The position numbers and the translations under genes were made by a program. Below the pieces are notes generated by a model, which saw only the letters and a program-made list of their open reading frames with translations, was not told the origin of the DNA and did no database searches. A stretch of 37,480 bases of DNA, from positions 1 to 37,480 of the IMG/VR virus record IMGVR_UViG_3300033148_002107; one strand, given 5' to 3'. Below, piece after piece: positions 12,459 to 20,723 of the stretch. Positions within the stretch are counted from its first letter, which is position 1; each line of letters opens with the position of its first letter. This DNA comes from a virus.

Positions 12459-13148
12459 ATGGATAAGAACGAAATAATAGAAATACAGCCGCAAGAATCA
12501 AACATCATAAAGGTTGATTATGTTGCGCTGGCAATCGAAAAAGGTGCTGATTTAGCAACGATTGAAAAGTTTATGGATTTAAGGGAGCGTCAAGACGCAA
12601 CCGAGGCTAAAAAGGCTTACGTTGTCGCTATGGCAAACTTTACCGCCAATAAGCCAACGATTGAGCGAACTAAAAAAGCGTATAACTCAAATTATGCGGG
12701 ATTAGCAGAAACCATCGAGGAAATAAAAGACGTGCTTTCAGGTTGCGGCCTATCGGTATCATGGAAAACAGGCCAAGAAGGTACGCGAATTTCTGTGACT
12801 TGCTATGTGACTCATATATTAGGGCATGCCGAGTCCACAACATTAAGCGACGAACCAGACAAAGCGGGAAGCATTAAGGGAATACAAGCGATTGCCTCCG
12901 TTGTTTCGTATCTTGAGCGGTACACCATGTACGCAATATTAGGATTAGCTTCTAAAGATGCCGATACCGATGGCGGCACAAGGGTTTCATTTGAGCAAGC
13001 AGAGGAAATCGAAAAAGCAGCGACTAAAGCAAATGTTGATTTACCTAAATTCTTAGCTTATTTCAAATGTGGAAGCTTTAACCAGCTACCCGCTAAAGAA
13101 TATAAAAACGCACTGGCGGCAATTAAAGCGAAGGTGAAAACAAAATGA
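12459..13148 (+). CDS. ERF-family single-strand annealing protein
   Basis: The 229-residue protein matches the ERF family of phage recombinases: YAGLAETIEEIKDVLSGCGL, SVSWKT, ISVTCYVTHILGHAEST and IQAIASVVSYLERYTMYAILGL, followed by the acidic DADTDGG. It anneals complementary single strands in phage recombination and probably in genome circularisation. A basic C-terminal part follows (KAALAAIKAKVK-like). The gene overlaps the YqaJ exonuclease (ATGA at 13145), the classic partner. Confidence 0.92.
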   Translation: MDKNEIIEIQPQESNIIKVDYVALAIEKGADLATIEKFMDLRERQDATEAKKAYVVAMANFTANKPTIERTKKAYNSNYAGLAETIEEIKDVLSGCGLSVSWKTGQEGTRISVTCYVTHILGHAESTTLSDEPDKAGSIKGIQAIASVVSYLERYTMYAILGLASKDADTDGGTRVSFEQAEEIEKAATKANVDLPKFLAYFKCGSFNQLPAKEYKNALAAIKAKVKTK

Positions 13149-13774
13149 TTTATTTAGAAGACGAATACCCGCAGGGGAGCGAGGCTTGGCAATCTATCAG
13201 GGCAGGCAAAGTAACTGCCTCAAAGATTACCGACATTATGGCAAAACTAAAAAGCGGAAAGCCAAGCGCAGGCCGCACAACATACATGGGTCAATTAATC
13301 GCTGAGAGGCTTACAGGCGTTAAATCAGACTCTTTTAGCAATACAGCTATGCAATGGGGTGTCGAGACAGAGCCACAGGCTATCGCGGCCTACGAGTTTC
13401 TGAATGATGTTGAAATAAAAAGATATGCTTTTGTTGACCATCCAATTATTGAGTTTTCAGGTATGAGTCCAGATGCAGAGGTTAGCGACAAAGGAGGGCT
13501 AGAAGTTAAGTGTCCCAACACCGCTACGCATATCGAATATCTAACGACTCAAAAAGCGCCAAAGAACTACTATAATCAAATGATGTGGCAAATGGCCTGC
13601 AAGGGGTGGGAGTGGTGCGACTTTATGAGCTTTGACCCGCGTATGCCAGAACGCTTAAATAAATTAATTATACGTGTCGAGCGAGACGATAAGTATATCG
13701 AAGAAATGGAAATGGAAGTAATTAAATTTAATCTTGAAATTAACGAAAAATTAGAAATATTGGAGAAATTATAA
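13145..13774 (+). CDS. YqaJ-type (lambda-exonuclease-like) recombination nuclease
   Basis: The 209-residue protein has the YqaJ fold signatures: GSEAWQSIRAGKVTASKI at the start, MQWGVETEPQAIAAYE, SGMSPDAEVSDKGGLEVKCP with the D...E-x-K metal site (around residues 111-122) and NYYNQMMWQMACKGWEWCDF. It would resect 5' ends to give the single strands used by the ERF protein before it. Start and stop overlap or touch both neighbours. Confidence 0.92.
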   Translation: MIYLEDEYPQGSEAWQSIRAGKVTASKITDIMAKLKSGKPSAGRTTYMGQLIAERLTGVKSDSFSNTAMQWGVETEPQAIAAYEFLNDVEIKRYAFVDHPIIEFSGMSPDAEVSDKGGLEVKCPNTATHIEYLTTQKAPKNYYNQMMWQMACKGWEWCDFMSFDPRMPERLNKLIIRVERDDKYIEEMEMEVIKFNLEINEKLEILEKL

Positions 13775-14068
13775 ATGGCAAAGCGAATCGTAGTAAAAGT
13801 AGGTTCATACACAAACGCGCAAGGTGAAACTAAAGGCGAATACGTAAAAGTAGGCGTTATCCTACAAAACGACAACGGCGAGTTTATCCTTTTAGACCCA
13901 GCAATTAATCATGCTGGCTTGCTTTTAAAGCAGCAAATTAACGGGATTGCTAAAAACGGCTCAGATTCCGTGATTGCCTCAATTTTTACAGATGAAAATA
14001 ACGCGCCACAGAAGGCGGCGGTAATGTCGCAAAACAACCAGCCAAATAATGATGCACCAGACTGGTAG
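13775..14068 (+). CDS. Single-stranded DNA-binding-like protein
   Basis: The 97-residue protein begins with strand-rich RIVVKVGSYTNAQGETKGEYVKVGVI and LLDPAINHAGLL, a pattern seen in small phage proteins that sit beside exonuclease and annealing genes. The C-terminus is polar and ends in NNDAPDW, similar to the acidic-hydrophobic tip of SSB proteins. A role as the phage SSB is inferred from this tip and from the neighbours. Confidence 0.7.
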   Translation: MAKRIVVKVGSYTNAQGETKGEYVKVGVILQNDNGEFILLDPAINHAGLLLKQQINGIAKNGSDSVIASIFTDENNAPQKAAVMSQNNQPNNDAPDW

Positions 14069-14130
14069 AGGCGACATGCAAGGCTTATCCAAAGCAAGAA
14101 AGAATTTCAGCCGCAGCGAGAGGATATAAG

Positions 14131-14448
14131 ATGACAGCAAAAGAGAAAAATACCGAATTGGAAGAAATGTTCTCCCATAAATACGCGCTTGAGGAAAAAG
14201 TAAATTGGAATCGAGCTTTATTATTTAAGGTAGAAAAAGCTATGGAGAAGGGAGGGAGCATAGAAAACCCTATTTCTGAGCTGATAAAAAAATCATTAAT
14301 GGGCGAAAAATTGCTATCCATTCAAACGACAGAGCTAAACAAGCTAACAGCCCAGAAAATAGCCGACCAGCTTGGATTAAGCATCAACGCAGTGAACTAC
14401 GGCTACCGACGGCACATAAAAGCGCAAACAGAAAAGGTAGCGGCTTGA
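14131..14448 (+). CDS. Helix-turn-helix protein
   Basis: The 105-residue product has a helical N-terminal part and a C-terminal helix-turn-helix (LNKLTAQKIADQLGLSINAVNYGYRRHIK, about residues 69-97). It may bind DNA as a regulator of the early or late genes. GAGAGG precedes the ATG. A 17-codon frame at 14076 lies before it but is not convincing. Confidence 0.7.
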   Translation: MTAKEKNTELEEMFSHKYALEEKVNWNRALLFKVEKAMEKGGSIENPISELIKKSLMGEKLLSIQTTELNKLTAQKIADQLGLSINAVNYGYRRHIKAQTEKVAA

Positions 14449-14753
14449 GCAAAAACAGATTTTCAGCGAGAACAGATGCTAACGAAGCCCAAATAGTCAA
14501 AGACCTAAGAAGAATGGGCTTTAGCGTTCAAACAAGAATGGATGACATCTTAATTGGGGTCGATAATCGCAATTACTGGATAGAAATAAAAGACCCTAAG
14601 CATGTCGGAAAGGATGGAAAGATAATAAAGTCGGCCAAAAAGGTTGGCCAGATTATTCTTGAAAGCACATGGAAAGGCAATTATCACATTGTTTCGTCAT
14701 TAGATGAAATATTAGAAATAATTAACGAGGGGGTAGATTATGGCAAAAAGTAA
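14445..14753 (+). CDS. VRR-NUC/PD-(D/E)XK-like nuclease
   Basis: The 102-residue protein reads as a minimal VRR-NUC-type nuclease: an N-terminal helix with DANEAQIVKDLRRMGFSV, DDILIGVDNRNYWIEIKDP with the D...E-x-K site (about residues 34-50) and a later LESTWKGNYHIVSSLDE. Such small enzymes act on branched DNA or act as nickases in phages. It starts with TTG overlapping the previous stop (TTGA). Confidence 0.75.
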   Translation: MSKNRFSARTDANEAQIVKDLRRMGFSVQTRMDDILIGVDNRNYWIEIKDPKHVGKDGKIIKSAKKVGQIILESTWKGNYHIVSSLDEILEIINEGVDYGKK

Positions 14754-14871
14754 ATACGCAGTTAATCGGATTAAAGAAATAAAGAGTAAGCAATCTAGCT
14801 TAATTAAGAGAAAGCAAAAGCCAAGCGATACTGAGGTTGACAGGTTATTCTTTCTTAAGTTTAGATTTTGA
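14740..14871 (+). CDS. Small basic protein, 43 residues
   Basis: A short, very basic frame (many K and R, with a hydrophobic end LFFLKFRF). The full GAGGGGG site eight bases before the ATG, in the recurrent AACGAGGG leader, supports it. It overlaps the nuclease gene by 14 bases. Unknown function. Confidence 0.6.
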   Translation: MAKSKYAVNRIKEIKSKQSSLIKRKQKPSDTEVDRLFFLKFRF

Positions 14872-14893
14872 GATAATAAACGAGAGATAGATT

Positions 14894-15157
14894 ATGAAAG
14901 ACTGGATAATACGGAAGCTAGGAGGGAAAACAAAAGCAGAAGACGCAGCATTTAGAAAAAAATGTGCTGATTTTTCGATGAGATACCTAAACGGGAAAAG
15001 AGGCGAGATTATACCGGATTGCTCCATATACATTCCTTTTGATGGCGATGATTTATGTATATTAAGGGGTGATATTACGGTTGCAAGCGGCAGAATAAAA
15101 GAAATAAAAGTTGCTCCGTGGTGCGGTAACGTCGTGCTTAGCGGGCTAATAAAATGA
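14894..15157 (+). CDS. Hypothetical protein, 87 residues
   Basis: A soluble protein with a basic first half and a strand-rich second half (CSIYIPFDGDDLCILRGDITV). No family is recognised. The AACGAGAG leader lies before the ATG, and its stop overlaps the next start (ATGA). Confidence 0.65.
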   Translation: MKDWIIRKLGGKTKAEDAAFRKKCADFSMRYLNGKRGEIIPDCSIYIPFDGDDLCILRGDITVASGRIKEIKVAPWCGNVVLSGLIK

Positions 15158-15441
15158 CCGTTAAATGTACATCTAAAGCGAGCCTAAGAGATGAGAAGGA
15201 AAAAGGAAATATATTATCTCAGGCGCAAAAGATATTCTCCCTAATGTCTATAGGGGGTGATTTTTCACTTCAAGAGATAATGGCTATTTACCGAGGCAGG
15301 TATGGCGCAATCGAATATGGGTCAATCTCAGGCCGATGCAATAAACTGAAAAAAGATAAGCGGATTTTCGAGGTAGGCACAAGACGCTGCTCAATTACTG
15401 GTAAAATCATAAATTGCCTATCTATACGGGAGGCAAGATGA
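15154..15441 (+). CDS. Winged-helix-like DNA-binding protein
   Basis: The 95-residue protein has FSLQEIMAIYRGRYGAIEYGSISGRCNKLKKD, a helix-turn-helix of the kind in phage winged-helix proteins, followed by a strand pair with GTRRCSITGKIIN that would form the wing. A regulatory or replication role is possible. Both ends overlap neighbours (ATGA). Confidence 0.62.
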   Translation: MTVKCTSKASLRDEKEKGNILSQAQKIFSLMSIGGDFSLQEIMAIYRGRYGAIEYGSISGRCNKLKKDKRIFEVGTRRCSITGKIINCLSIREAR

Positions 15442-15596
15442 TCTCAGAACTAATTATAATACTAACAGACCAGCAGCAAGCTATTTTAATAGAGAAAGCT
15501 ACAGCAGCGGGTAATGACGACGACCACGCTTATCTTCAAGAGCATATTAGCGAATGGTTGAAGCCAGAAAGAGATAAAAGCCACTGTGAAAAATGA
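15438..15596 (+). CDS. Hypothetical acidic protein, 52 residues
   Basis: The frame is open from 15414, but GGGAGG before the ATG at 15438, which overlaps the previous stop, gives the likely start. The protein is acidic and helical with a DDDHAYLQEHISEWL segment. Its stop overlaps the next ATG. Function unknown. Confidence 0.62.
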   Translation: MISELIIILTDQQQAILIEKATAAGNDDDHAYLQEHISEWLKPERDKSHCEK

Positions 15597-15910
15597 ATAG
15601 AACGCCATTACAGAATCGGTCACTCCATAAACTATGCAGCATGTATGCCGAGCAACTAAACGATGCTGGTTTTGATCAAATGGCAGTAATGGAGAAAAAA
15701 GTATTACCCACCCCTAATACGATGGAGTCAATAAAGGGTATTTTTAGGTTAATTCAAGCTGCAATGTATCCTGTGGCCGAGGGTGAAAAGGTATCAACAT
15801 CAGATTTAGACAGCAAACAAATCCAAAAAGTGTATTTGGTATTAGATAAATTTATAGCTGAGAATTTTCAAATCACGATAGATTGGCCTCACGAAGAAAA
15901 TAAACCATAA
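15593..15910 (+). CDS. Conserved phage protein, NinB-region type
   Basis: The 105-residue product has LQNRSLHKLCSMYAEQLNDAGFD at the start, then SIKGIFRLIQAAMYP, the STSDLDSKQIQKVYLVLDKF helix and ITIDWPHEE at the end. I have seen this layout in many phages near recombination genes, always as hypothetical. It is not a clear NinB match, so I leave the function open. Confidence 0.68.
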   Translation: MNRTPLQNRSLHKLCSMYAEQLNDAGFDQMAVMEKKVLPTPNTMESIKGIFRLIQAAMYPVAEGEKVSTSDLDSKQIQKVYLVLDKFIAENFQITIDWPHEENKP

Positions 15911-15921
15911 ATGGGTAATAT

Positions 15922-16056
15922 ATGAACAATGTAATAGGTATACTCGATTGGAAGGTGCAGAAAATAATTAAAGCTAAAGCAGGTCTTAAACGGCTCTCAG
16001 AGGGAAAGTTAAGCAAAAAGGCTTTAGAGAGATTAGAGAAGGATTTGAATAAATAG
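15922..16056 (+). CDS. Small basic helical protein, 44 residues
   Basis: A short frame encodes a lysine-rich helical peptide (QKIIKAKAGLKRLSEG...ALERLEKDLNK). Its ribosome site is weak (GGGT). It is supported mainly by composition and by filling the space before the HNH gene. Confidence 0.45.
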   Translation: MNNVIGILDWKVQKIIKAKAGLKRLSEGKLSKKALERLEKDLNK

Positions 16057-16058
16057 GG

Positions 16059-16152
16059 TATAATATATTTGACTAGGGGGATACCCCGAAAAGCCGCCAC
16101 GCACAGCGGCCTGTCAATCCTAAATGTGTGATTACTAAAGGCGATTAGTAAC
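16059..16152 (+). promoter_or_regulatory. Structured leader of the HNH gene with hairpin over the ribosome site
   Basis: A TATAAT box (16059-16064, no clear -35) is followed by three hairpins: GGGG-GATA-CCCC (16076-16087), GCCGC/GCGGC (16093, 16106) and TTACTA/TAGTAA (16132, 16146) with AAGG in its loop just before the ATG. Translation of the HNH nuclease could be held in check by this leader. Confidence 0.45.
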
Positions 16153-16656
16153 ATGAAAGAATTAACGCAAGAAGAAGTAAGGTGTTATTTTAACTATGAC
16201 CCTCAAACTGGCGCGTTAGTAAATAAAAACCAAAGATGGTTTGGTTGCCCCGTCGAAATCGGTGCTGAAGCAGGCACTTTTTATCCCGATACGCGGTTTA
16301 TTAGGGTTATGGTTGATGGAAAATCATACTTAGCTCATAGGTTAATATGGCTTTATGTCTACGGCTCATGGCCTGAGTATGTTGATCACATAGATCAAGA
16401 CAGAACAAACAACAGAATAAATAATCTTAGAGATGTTACTCACGCAGTAAATACGAGAAACAAACCAAAATACAAAAGCAACAAGAGCGGCGTAACTGGT
16501 GTAAATCTATCTAGATCGGGAAAGTGGTTTGTTATTATAAATAAAGAGGTCGGAGTAAGAAAAAACATGGGAACATTTAGCGATAAGTTCGAAGCAATCT
16601 GTTGCCGTAAGTCAGCAGAAAACAAATACGGATACCATACAAATCATGGAAAATAA
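16153..16656 (+). CDS. HNH homing endonuclease with AP2-like DNA-binding end
   Basis: The 167-residue protein has YLAHRLIWLYVYGSWPEYVDHID (residues 59-81), N86-N87, NNLRDVT and the following asparagine-rich segment, the standard phage HNH_3 core. Residues 112-160 (SGVTGVNLSRSGKWFVII...) resemble the AP2-like DNA-binding domain common in such enzymes. It is probably a free-standing homing endonuclease. It lies at the border of early and late genes behind its own structured leader. Confidence 0.9.
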   Translation: MKELTQEEVRCYFNYDPQTGALVNKNQRWFGCPVEIGAEAGTFYPDTRFIRVMVDGKSYLAHRLIWLYVYGSWPEYVDHIDQDRTNNRINNLRDVTHAVNTRNKPKYKSNKSGVTGVNLSRSGKWFVIINKEVGVRKNMGTFSDKFEAICCRKSAENKYGYHTNHGK

Positions 16657-16810
16657 AAGCTTTCGATGTGGTAAATGCCTTAGAATAAAAAAGGGTAGCT
16701 TATTCGGCTTCGAGTACAAAGTAGGAAAAAGCACCAGAAAAGCTTGCGCTAACTACAAGAAAGAGATCGATGAAGCAGAGAAAAAGCGAATAAGTGAATT
16801 AATAGTGTGA
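16646..16810 (+). CDS. Small Cys-containing basic protein, 54 residues
   Basis: The frame starts inside the end of the HNH gene (11-base overlap). The product has FRCGKCLRIKKGS with a CxxC pair, a third cysteine, and a charged C-terminal helix. It may be a small zinc-binding protein. No clear ribosome site stands before the ATG, so coupling to the HNH gene is needed. Confidence 0.5.
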   Translation: MENKSFRCGKCLRIKKGSLFGFEYKVGKSTRKACANYKKEIDEAEKKRISELIV

Positions 16811-16813
16811 TGG

Positions 16814-16822
16814 TGGTATAAT
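16814..16822 (+). promoter_or_regulatory. Extended -10 promoter of the late genes
   Basis: TGG directly before TATAAT (16817-16822) makes an extended -10 box; no -35 box is clear. It lies 28 bases before the first late gene and would drive the adhesin and packaging genes. Confidence 0.55.
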
Positions 16823-16849
16823 CTTGTTATTAATTAATTTGGCGGGATT

Positions 16850-17323
16850 ATGGCAATACAAGACGCAAAGAAACGCAGAATAGGTCGAGAGCTAGTCGAT
16901 TGGATTCATCTAGGTATTCGCACGGGCGCAAGACGAGCTGTTGCTAATTATCGCCAAGAGAAAGCAAACGGCAATCAAGCCCAAGCAATAGAACAAATTA
17001 CACGCGCAGTTAATATGCCCCGCAGAGCAAGAGAGCGCATCAACGAAACTATCCGATTATACGAATTAAAAAATGGGGCAAATACAGCCAACCCCTTTTT
17101 GATTAGCTGTTTAGCTTTAGCGGGCTCAGTTACTTTAGGTGAAATCAACTCAGACTTAACCACATTAGAAAACCAAACAGCCAATTTAATTGCTAATAAT
17201 GCAGCAGGTGGAACGCTTGATGAAATGGCAACCGCTATTGAAAACGCCTTAGATAACGAGGCTAATGAGTGGCAATTCCCCTTCCCTGATGGCTATACCG
17301 ATGTAGGCTTATTGGATAACTAA
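16850..17323 (+). CDS. Hypothetical virion-associated protein
   Basis: The 157-residue protein is basic and helical in its first half and acidic in the second (DNEANEWQFPFPDGYTDVG). It has no domain I can name. It opens the late operon and overlaps the next start by one base, which suggests a structural or adhesin-assembly role. Confidence 0.62.
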   Translation: MAIQDAKKRRIGRELVDWIHLGIRTGARRAVANYRQEKANGNQAQAIEQITRAVNMPRRARERINETIRLYELKNGANTANPFLISCLALAGSVTLGEINSDLTTLENQTANLIANNAAGGTLDEMATAIENALDNEANEWQFPFPDGYTDVGLLDN

Positions 17324-18018
17324 TGACTACCGTTGTTATAGGCGATAATACTGGCGACGATTTTTCAGGCACAGAAGACGTGCATATGTACGAGGCCGCA
17401 GCAACAACAAACCAAGATACAAATGGGTTTGATATAGGTAAATATGGATCGGGAAGCCACAGACACGGGTTAATTCGTTTTACGGGTATATCATCCCTCC
17501 CTAGCTCGCTAACAGTCAGCTCATCTACGTTAAACTTGTACCTTCACACATCCAGCGGATTAGCGCTTCAAGACTTTGATTTTAGAAAAGCCTTAAGGGC
17601 ATGGGGTGAAACAACAGCAACATGGAACACGTATGACGGCTCAAGTAGCTGGACAACAGCAGGGGCTTTATCAAGCGGTAATGATATATCCGCAACCGTA
17701 ACGGGGACTTTGGGTGGCGTAGCAAAAGCTACGGGGACATGGCATAACTTTAGCTCCGCCCAACTTGCGGCAGATGTCGAAGACTTTGCTGACGGCACAT
17801 TAACTAATGACGGTTGGCACTCAGAGCGAACTGATGCGGCGAATGATGGTGCATGGCGCGTATTCAGAGAGCATGGCGGCACAGACGGACAAAGACCTTA
17901 TTTAACGGTTATTTATACAGCAGCACCACCAACAGGCGCAATAATTAACCTAGTAGGAAGCGGCGGATTAGTTGGCTCTGGAATGTTAGCAGGAAACGGC
18001 GGCGGATTATGCGGATAA
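17323..18018 (+). CDS. DNRLRE-like carbohydrate-binding virion protein with Gly-rich tail
   Basis: The 231-residue protein matches the DNRLRE/CBM96-like beta-sandwich pattern: STLNLYLHTSSG, FRKALRAWGETTATWNTYDG, then VEDFADGTLTNDGWHSER and RPYLTVIYTA at residue about 200. After it comes a glycine-rich tail built from repeats of the type LVGSGG. These domains are found in surface and cell-binding proteins, so a role in host contact is likely. It is placed upstream of the terminase, far from the tailspike. Confidence 0.7.
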   Translation: MTTVVIGDNTGDDFSGTEDVHMYEAAATTNQDTNGFDIGKYGSGSHRHGLIRFTGISSLPSSLTVSSSTLNLYLHTSSGLALQDFDFRKALRAWGETTATWNTYDGSSSWTTAGALSSGNDISATVTGTLGGVAKATGTWHNFSSAQLAADVEDFADGTLTNDGWHSERTDAANDGAWRVFREHGGTDGQRPYLTVIYTAAPPTGAIINLVGSGGLVGSGMLAGNGGGLCG

Positions 18019-18037
18019 ACAAAATAGGAATAAAAGC

Positions 18038-20152
18038 ATGAGTGATTTAGGCGACTATACAGAGGATTATGCGGCTTTAAACCTCAAATTCACATCAAGA
18101 ACAGCAGCAGGAGTTCCTTTTACATTAGCGGGAACACCTGTTATTAGTGTTTATAAAGCTAATAGCTTAACGCAAATAACAGCAGGCATTACTTTAACAG
18201 TAGATTTTGACGGAGTAACAGGGTTAAATAATGTCCTTGTTGATTTATCTTCTGATGCCGCTTATGCGATTGCTAACGATTATCAAATGATCATCACCAC
18301 AGGCACGGTAAATTCTGTCTCAGTCGTTGGCGAGGTTGTTGGGTTATTTAGTATTGAGAATAGATTTGATAATGACACTGCAAAAGCAGCAGCATTAACC
18401 ACAGCACAAGACGACCTAGACACAATAACAGGCTCAGACGGCGCAACACTCGCAACCGCTCAAGGGTTATACGCTCCTGCTAAGGCTGGTGACGCGATGG
18501 ATTTAACCACCCAAGGTGTTGATGATGTTTGGGATGAGCCTCTAACTGGCGCAACCCATAATGTAGCAACGAGTGGCGGGCGGCGTATGCGCGCTATTGG
18601 TGACGTTGTTAGCGGAACGGTTAATGATGTCTCTGCGACAACAACATCTTTTATTAGCACACTGACAGGCGGACATGATGATCATTTTGCTGACCAAACA
18701 TTATATTTTACTGATGGCAGTCTTTCGGGAATGTCGAGAATTATAACTACATATACATCGGCCACCAAAGAAATTACTTTTGACGAACCCTTACCAGAAG
18801 CCCCCAGCAACGGCGATGCTTTCGATGTTAATCCAGTCCATGTACATACGCAGTCACAGATTGCTGATGTAGTATGGGATGAAATATTAACAGGCGGTAC
18901 TCATAATATTGCTAATTCATCTGGTAAAATATTAAGGAATGTTAAAGAGCTTGGCGTATATCAAAATGGCGGTTTATGGTATGACACAACAGGGCGTGGA
19001 GCGGCAGGCTCTACTGCTTACGAGAACGGTACTGTTGATAATCCAGTAGATAATGAAGCTGATTTAAGATCGCTAATTACGGCCACTGGTTATAATACTG
19101 TCTTCATATCTCCGGGTTCAAGCATTACATTAGCCGGCACTTATACTAATACCGCCTTTCTAGGTAAAAACTGGGCATTAGCATTAGGCGGCCAAGTAGT
19201 CACAGGTTTGGTTGCCGCTGGCGCTTTCATTACTGGTATTTGTAGTTCAGGTTCGCTAGTTCGTATTGAAGACTGCAACCTTGGGGCTGTCACGATGCCT
19301 GCAGGTAAATTTGTTAATTGTGGTATCGGTAATGCCAGCGGAACATTCACAGGGGCGGCTGCTGGTGAATATATCTTCGATCAATGTTACTCAGAAGTGC
19401 CTGGATCTGGTTCGCCTAACTTTGTGTTTACGGGTTTAGCTGCCGCAACAGGGATTAATAATCGAGGTTGGCTAGGCGGAGCAACTTATACGCTTGATAG
19501 TGATTGTACTTTAAGTCACGAAGTTGTTGCTGGTGGTGGAACTACTGTCACAACTGGCGGCGCTGATGTAGAAGTACGCGGTACTACACGCTCACTCACT
19601 CTTACATTAGGGACAGCATCATCAGAAACGGTTCAATTCTGCGGCACAACAGGCCCAATTAGTATTTCTGGAAGCCCAACAGCGGCAATAGTTAATTTAT
19701 ACGGTGTTGGTGATGGATTAACTGATACATCCACAGGGTCTACTGTAACCAATAAAACCGTTAGCGGCTCAAATGTTAATACTATATTAGCAGATACTAA
19801 TGAGCTGCAAACAGATTGGGCTAATGGAGGGCGCTTAGATTTAATCTTAGATTCTACGCTTGCCAGCTCAGTATCTATTGGTGTAACCAAAAACGCATCC
19901 TTTGGAAATCTTGAGTTCTTAATGGTTGACGCAACAGATCACATTACGCCAGAAACAGGATTAACAGTAACAGGGCAAATGAGTATTGATGGCGGGGCGT
20001 TTGCTTCTGTAAATGGCGCAATCGCAGAAGTCTCTAACGGTATTTATCAAGTAGACTTAACCGCAGACGACACAAATGGTGATGTGATTACTTATCGCTT
20101 CTCGGCAGCAGGTGCAGCGGATAGATTTATCACAATTAAGACAAGAGCATGA
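18038..20152 (+). CDS. Large beta-rich virion protein (fibre/adhesin-like)
   Basis: The 704-residue protein starts with an Ig-like strand domain (1-110), has a repeat around DDVWDEPLTGATHN and ADVVWDEILTGGTHN (about residues 160-290), then a long stretch of short strands with small residues (about 335-585) that resembles a beta-solenoid, and a C-terminal beta domain (620-704). There is no sign of a baseplate or tape-measure protein. A fibre, neck decoration or adhesin is the best guess. It overlaps the next gene by four bases. Confidence 0.6.
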   Translation: MSDLGDYTEDYAALNLKFTSRTAAGVPFTLAGTPVISVYKANSLTQITAGITLTVDFDGVTGLNNVLVDLSSDAAYAIANDYQMIITTGTVNSVSVVGEVVGLFSIENRFDNDTAKAAALTTAQDDLDTITGSDGATLATAQGLYAPAKAGDAMDLTTQGVDDVWDEPLTGATHNVATSGGRRMRAIGDVVSGTVNDVSATTTSFISTLTGGHDDHFADQTLYFTDGSLSGMSRIITTYTSATKEITFDEPLPEAPSNGDAFDVNPVHVHTQSQIADVVWDEILTGGTHNIANSSGKILRNVKELGVYQNGGLWYDTTGRGAAGSTAYENGTVDNPVDNEADLRSLITATGYNTVFISPGSSITLAGTYTNTAFLGKNWALALGGQVVTGLVAAGAFITGICSSGSLVRIEDCNLGAVTMPAGKFVNCGIGNASGTFTGAAAGEYIFDQCYSEVPGSGSPNFVFTGLAAATGINNRGWLGGATYTLDSDCTLSHEVVAGGGTTVTTGGADVEVRGTTRSLTLTLGTASSETVQFCGTTGPISISGSPTAAIVNLYGVGDGLTDTSTGSTVTNKTVSGSNVNTILADTNELQTDWANGGRLDLILDSTLASSVSIGVTKNASFGNLEFLMVDATDHITPETGLTVTGQMSIDGGAFASVNGAIAEVSNGIYQVDLTADDTNGDVITYRFSAAGAADRFITIKTRA

Positions 20153-20523
20153 TCCAGCACTGGCTAACAGAGAAATATACAGCGCATCAATACTTCGGCA
20201 TAGGTGGCGTTGGTGACATTGAAACTTATGTTTCCAGCCCCACGGAAACAATCGAGGAAGAGGCGTTAGTTGGCGGCGTAAAAGCTCGCAAGATTAAGTT
20301 CCAAGACATTGACCCTGTTTGGAAGCAAAAAGAACAGGATTGGATTGATGTTGAGATACAAAAAGAGCGTAAAACACTCAAACTCCATAAACCTGCTATA
20401 ATTGACGTTAAAGAAACCATCGACGAACAAATAAGAGAAGTTTACGCAGCCCAAGCCGTTAAGGCGCGGATTAAGAAGAAACGTAAGAATAAAGCCCTTG
20501 CAATGATATTAATGAGGATGTGA
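20149..20523 (+). CDS. Hypothetical late protein, 124 residues
   Basis: The protein has a glycine-containing start, an acidic middle and a highly basic helical end (KARIKKKRKNKALAMILMRM). I do not recognise it. It follows the large adhesin by ATGA overlap and precedes the packaging genes, so it may be a virion or head-assembly accessory protein. Confidence 0.6.
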   Translation: MIQHWLTEKYTAHQYFGIGGVGDIETYVSSPTETIEEEALVGGVKARKIKFQDIDPVWKQKEQDWIDVEIQKERKTLKLHKPAIIDVKETIDEQIREVYAAQAVKARIKKKRKNKALAMILMRM

Positions 20524-20525
20524 TT

Positions 20526-20723
20526 ATGAAATCTAGTATAAATGTATGGGTTGGTAATTATGGAAATTACACTATTCCTGATGGATTATTCTCAACTGTA
20601 AGAATGACAGCACAAGGGTATCCAGACAAAAGATCGATACTGACTCACAATAAATTTATGGAGTGGGTTAAGCAGATGGAAGACAATAAGCAGCTAGAAT
20701 ATAAAGGAGACTGTTATGAGTAA
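20526..20723 (+). CDS. Hypothetical protein, 65 residues
   Basis: A small soluble protein with NVWVGNYGNYTIPDG at its start. No family is recognised. The frame is open from a GTG at 20520, but GAGG is eight bases from the ATG at 20526 and too close to the GTG. Its last codons hold the start of the 18-residue microprotein. Confidence 0.55.
   Translation: MKSSINVWVGNYGNYTIPDGLFSTVRMTAQGYPDKRSILTHNKFMEWVKQMEDNKQLEYKGDCYE

Noticed and set aside
14076-14129. A 17-codon frame between the SSB-like gene and the helix-turn-helix gene
   Set aside because: It lacks a ribosome site and an overlap with either neighbour, so I do not list it as a gene.
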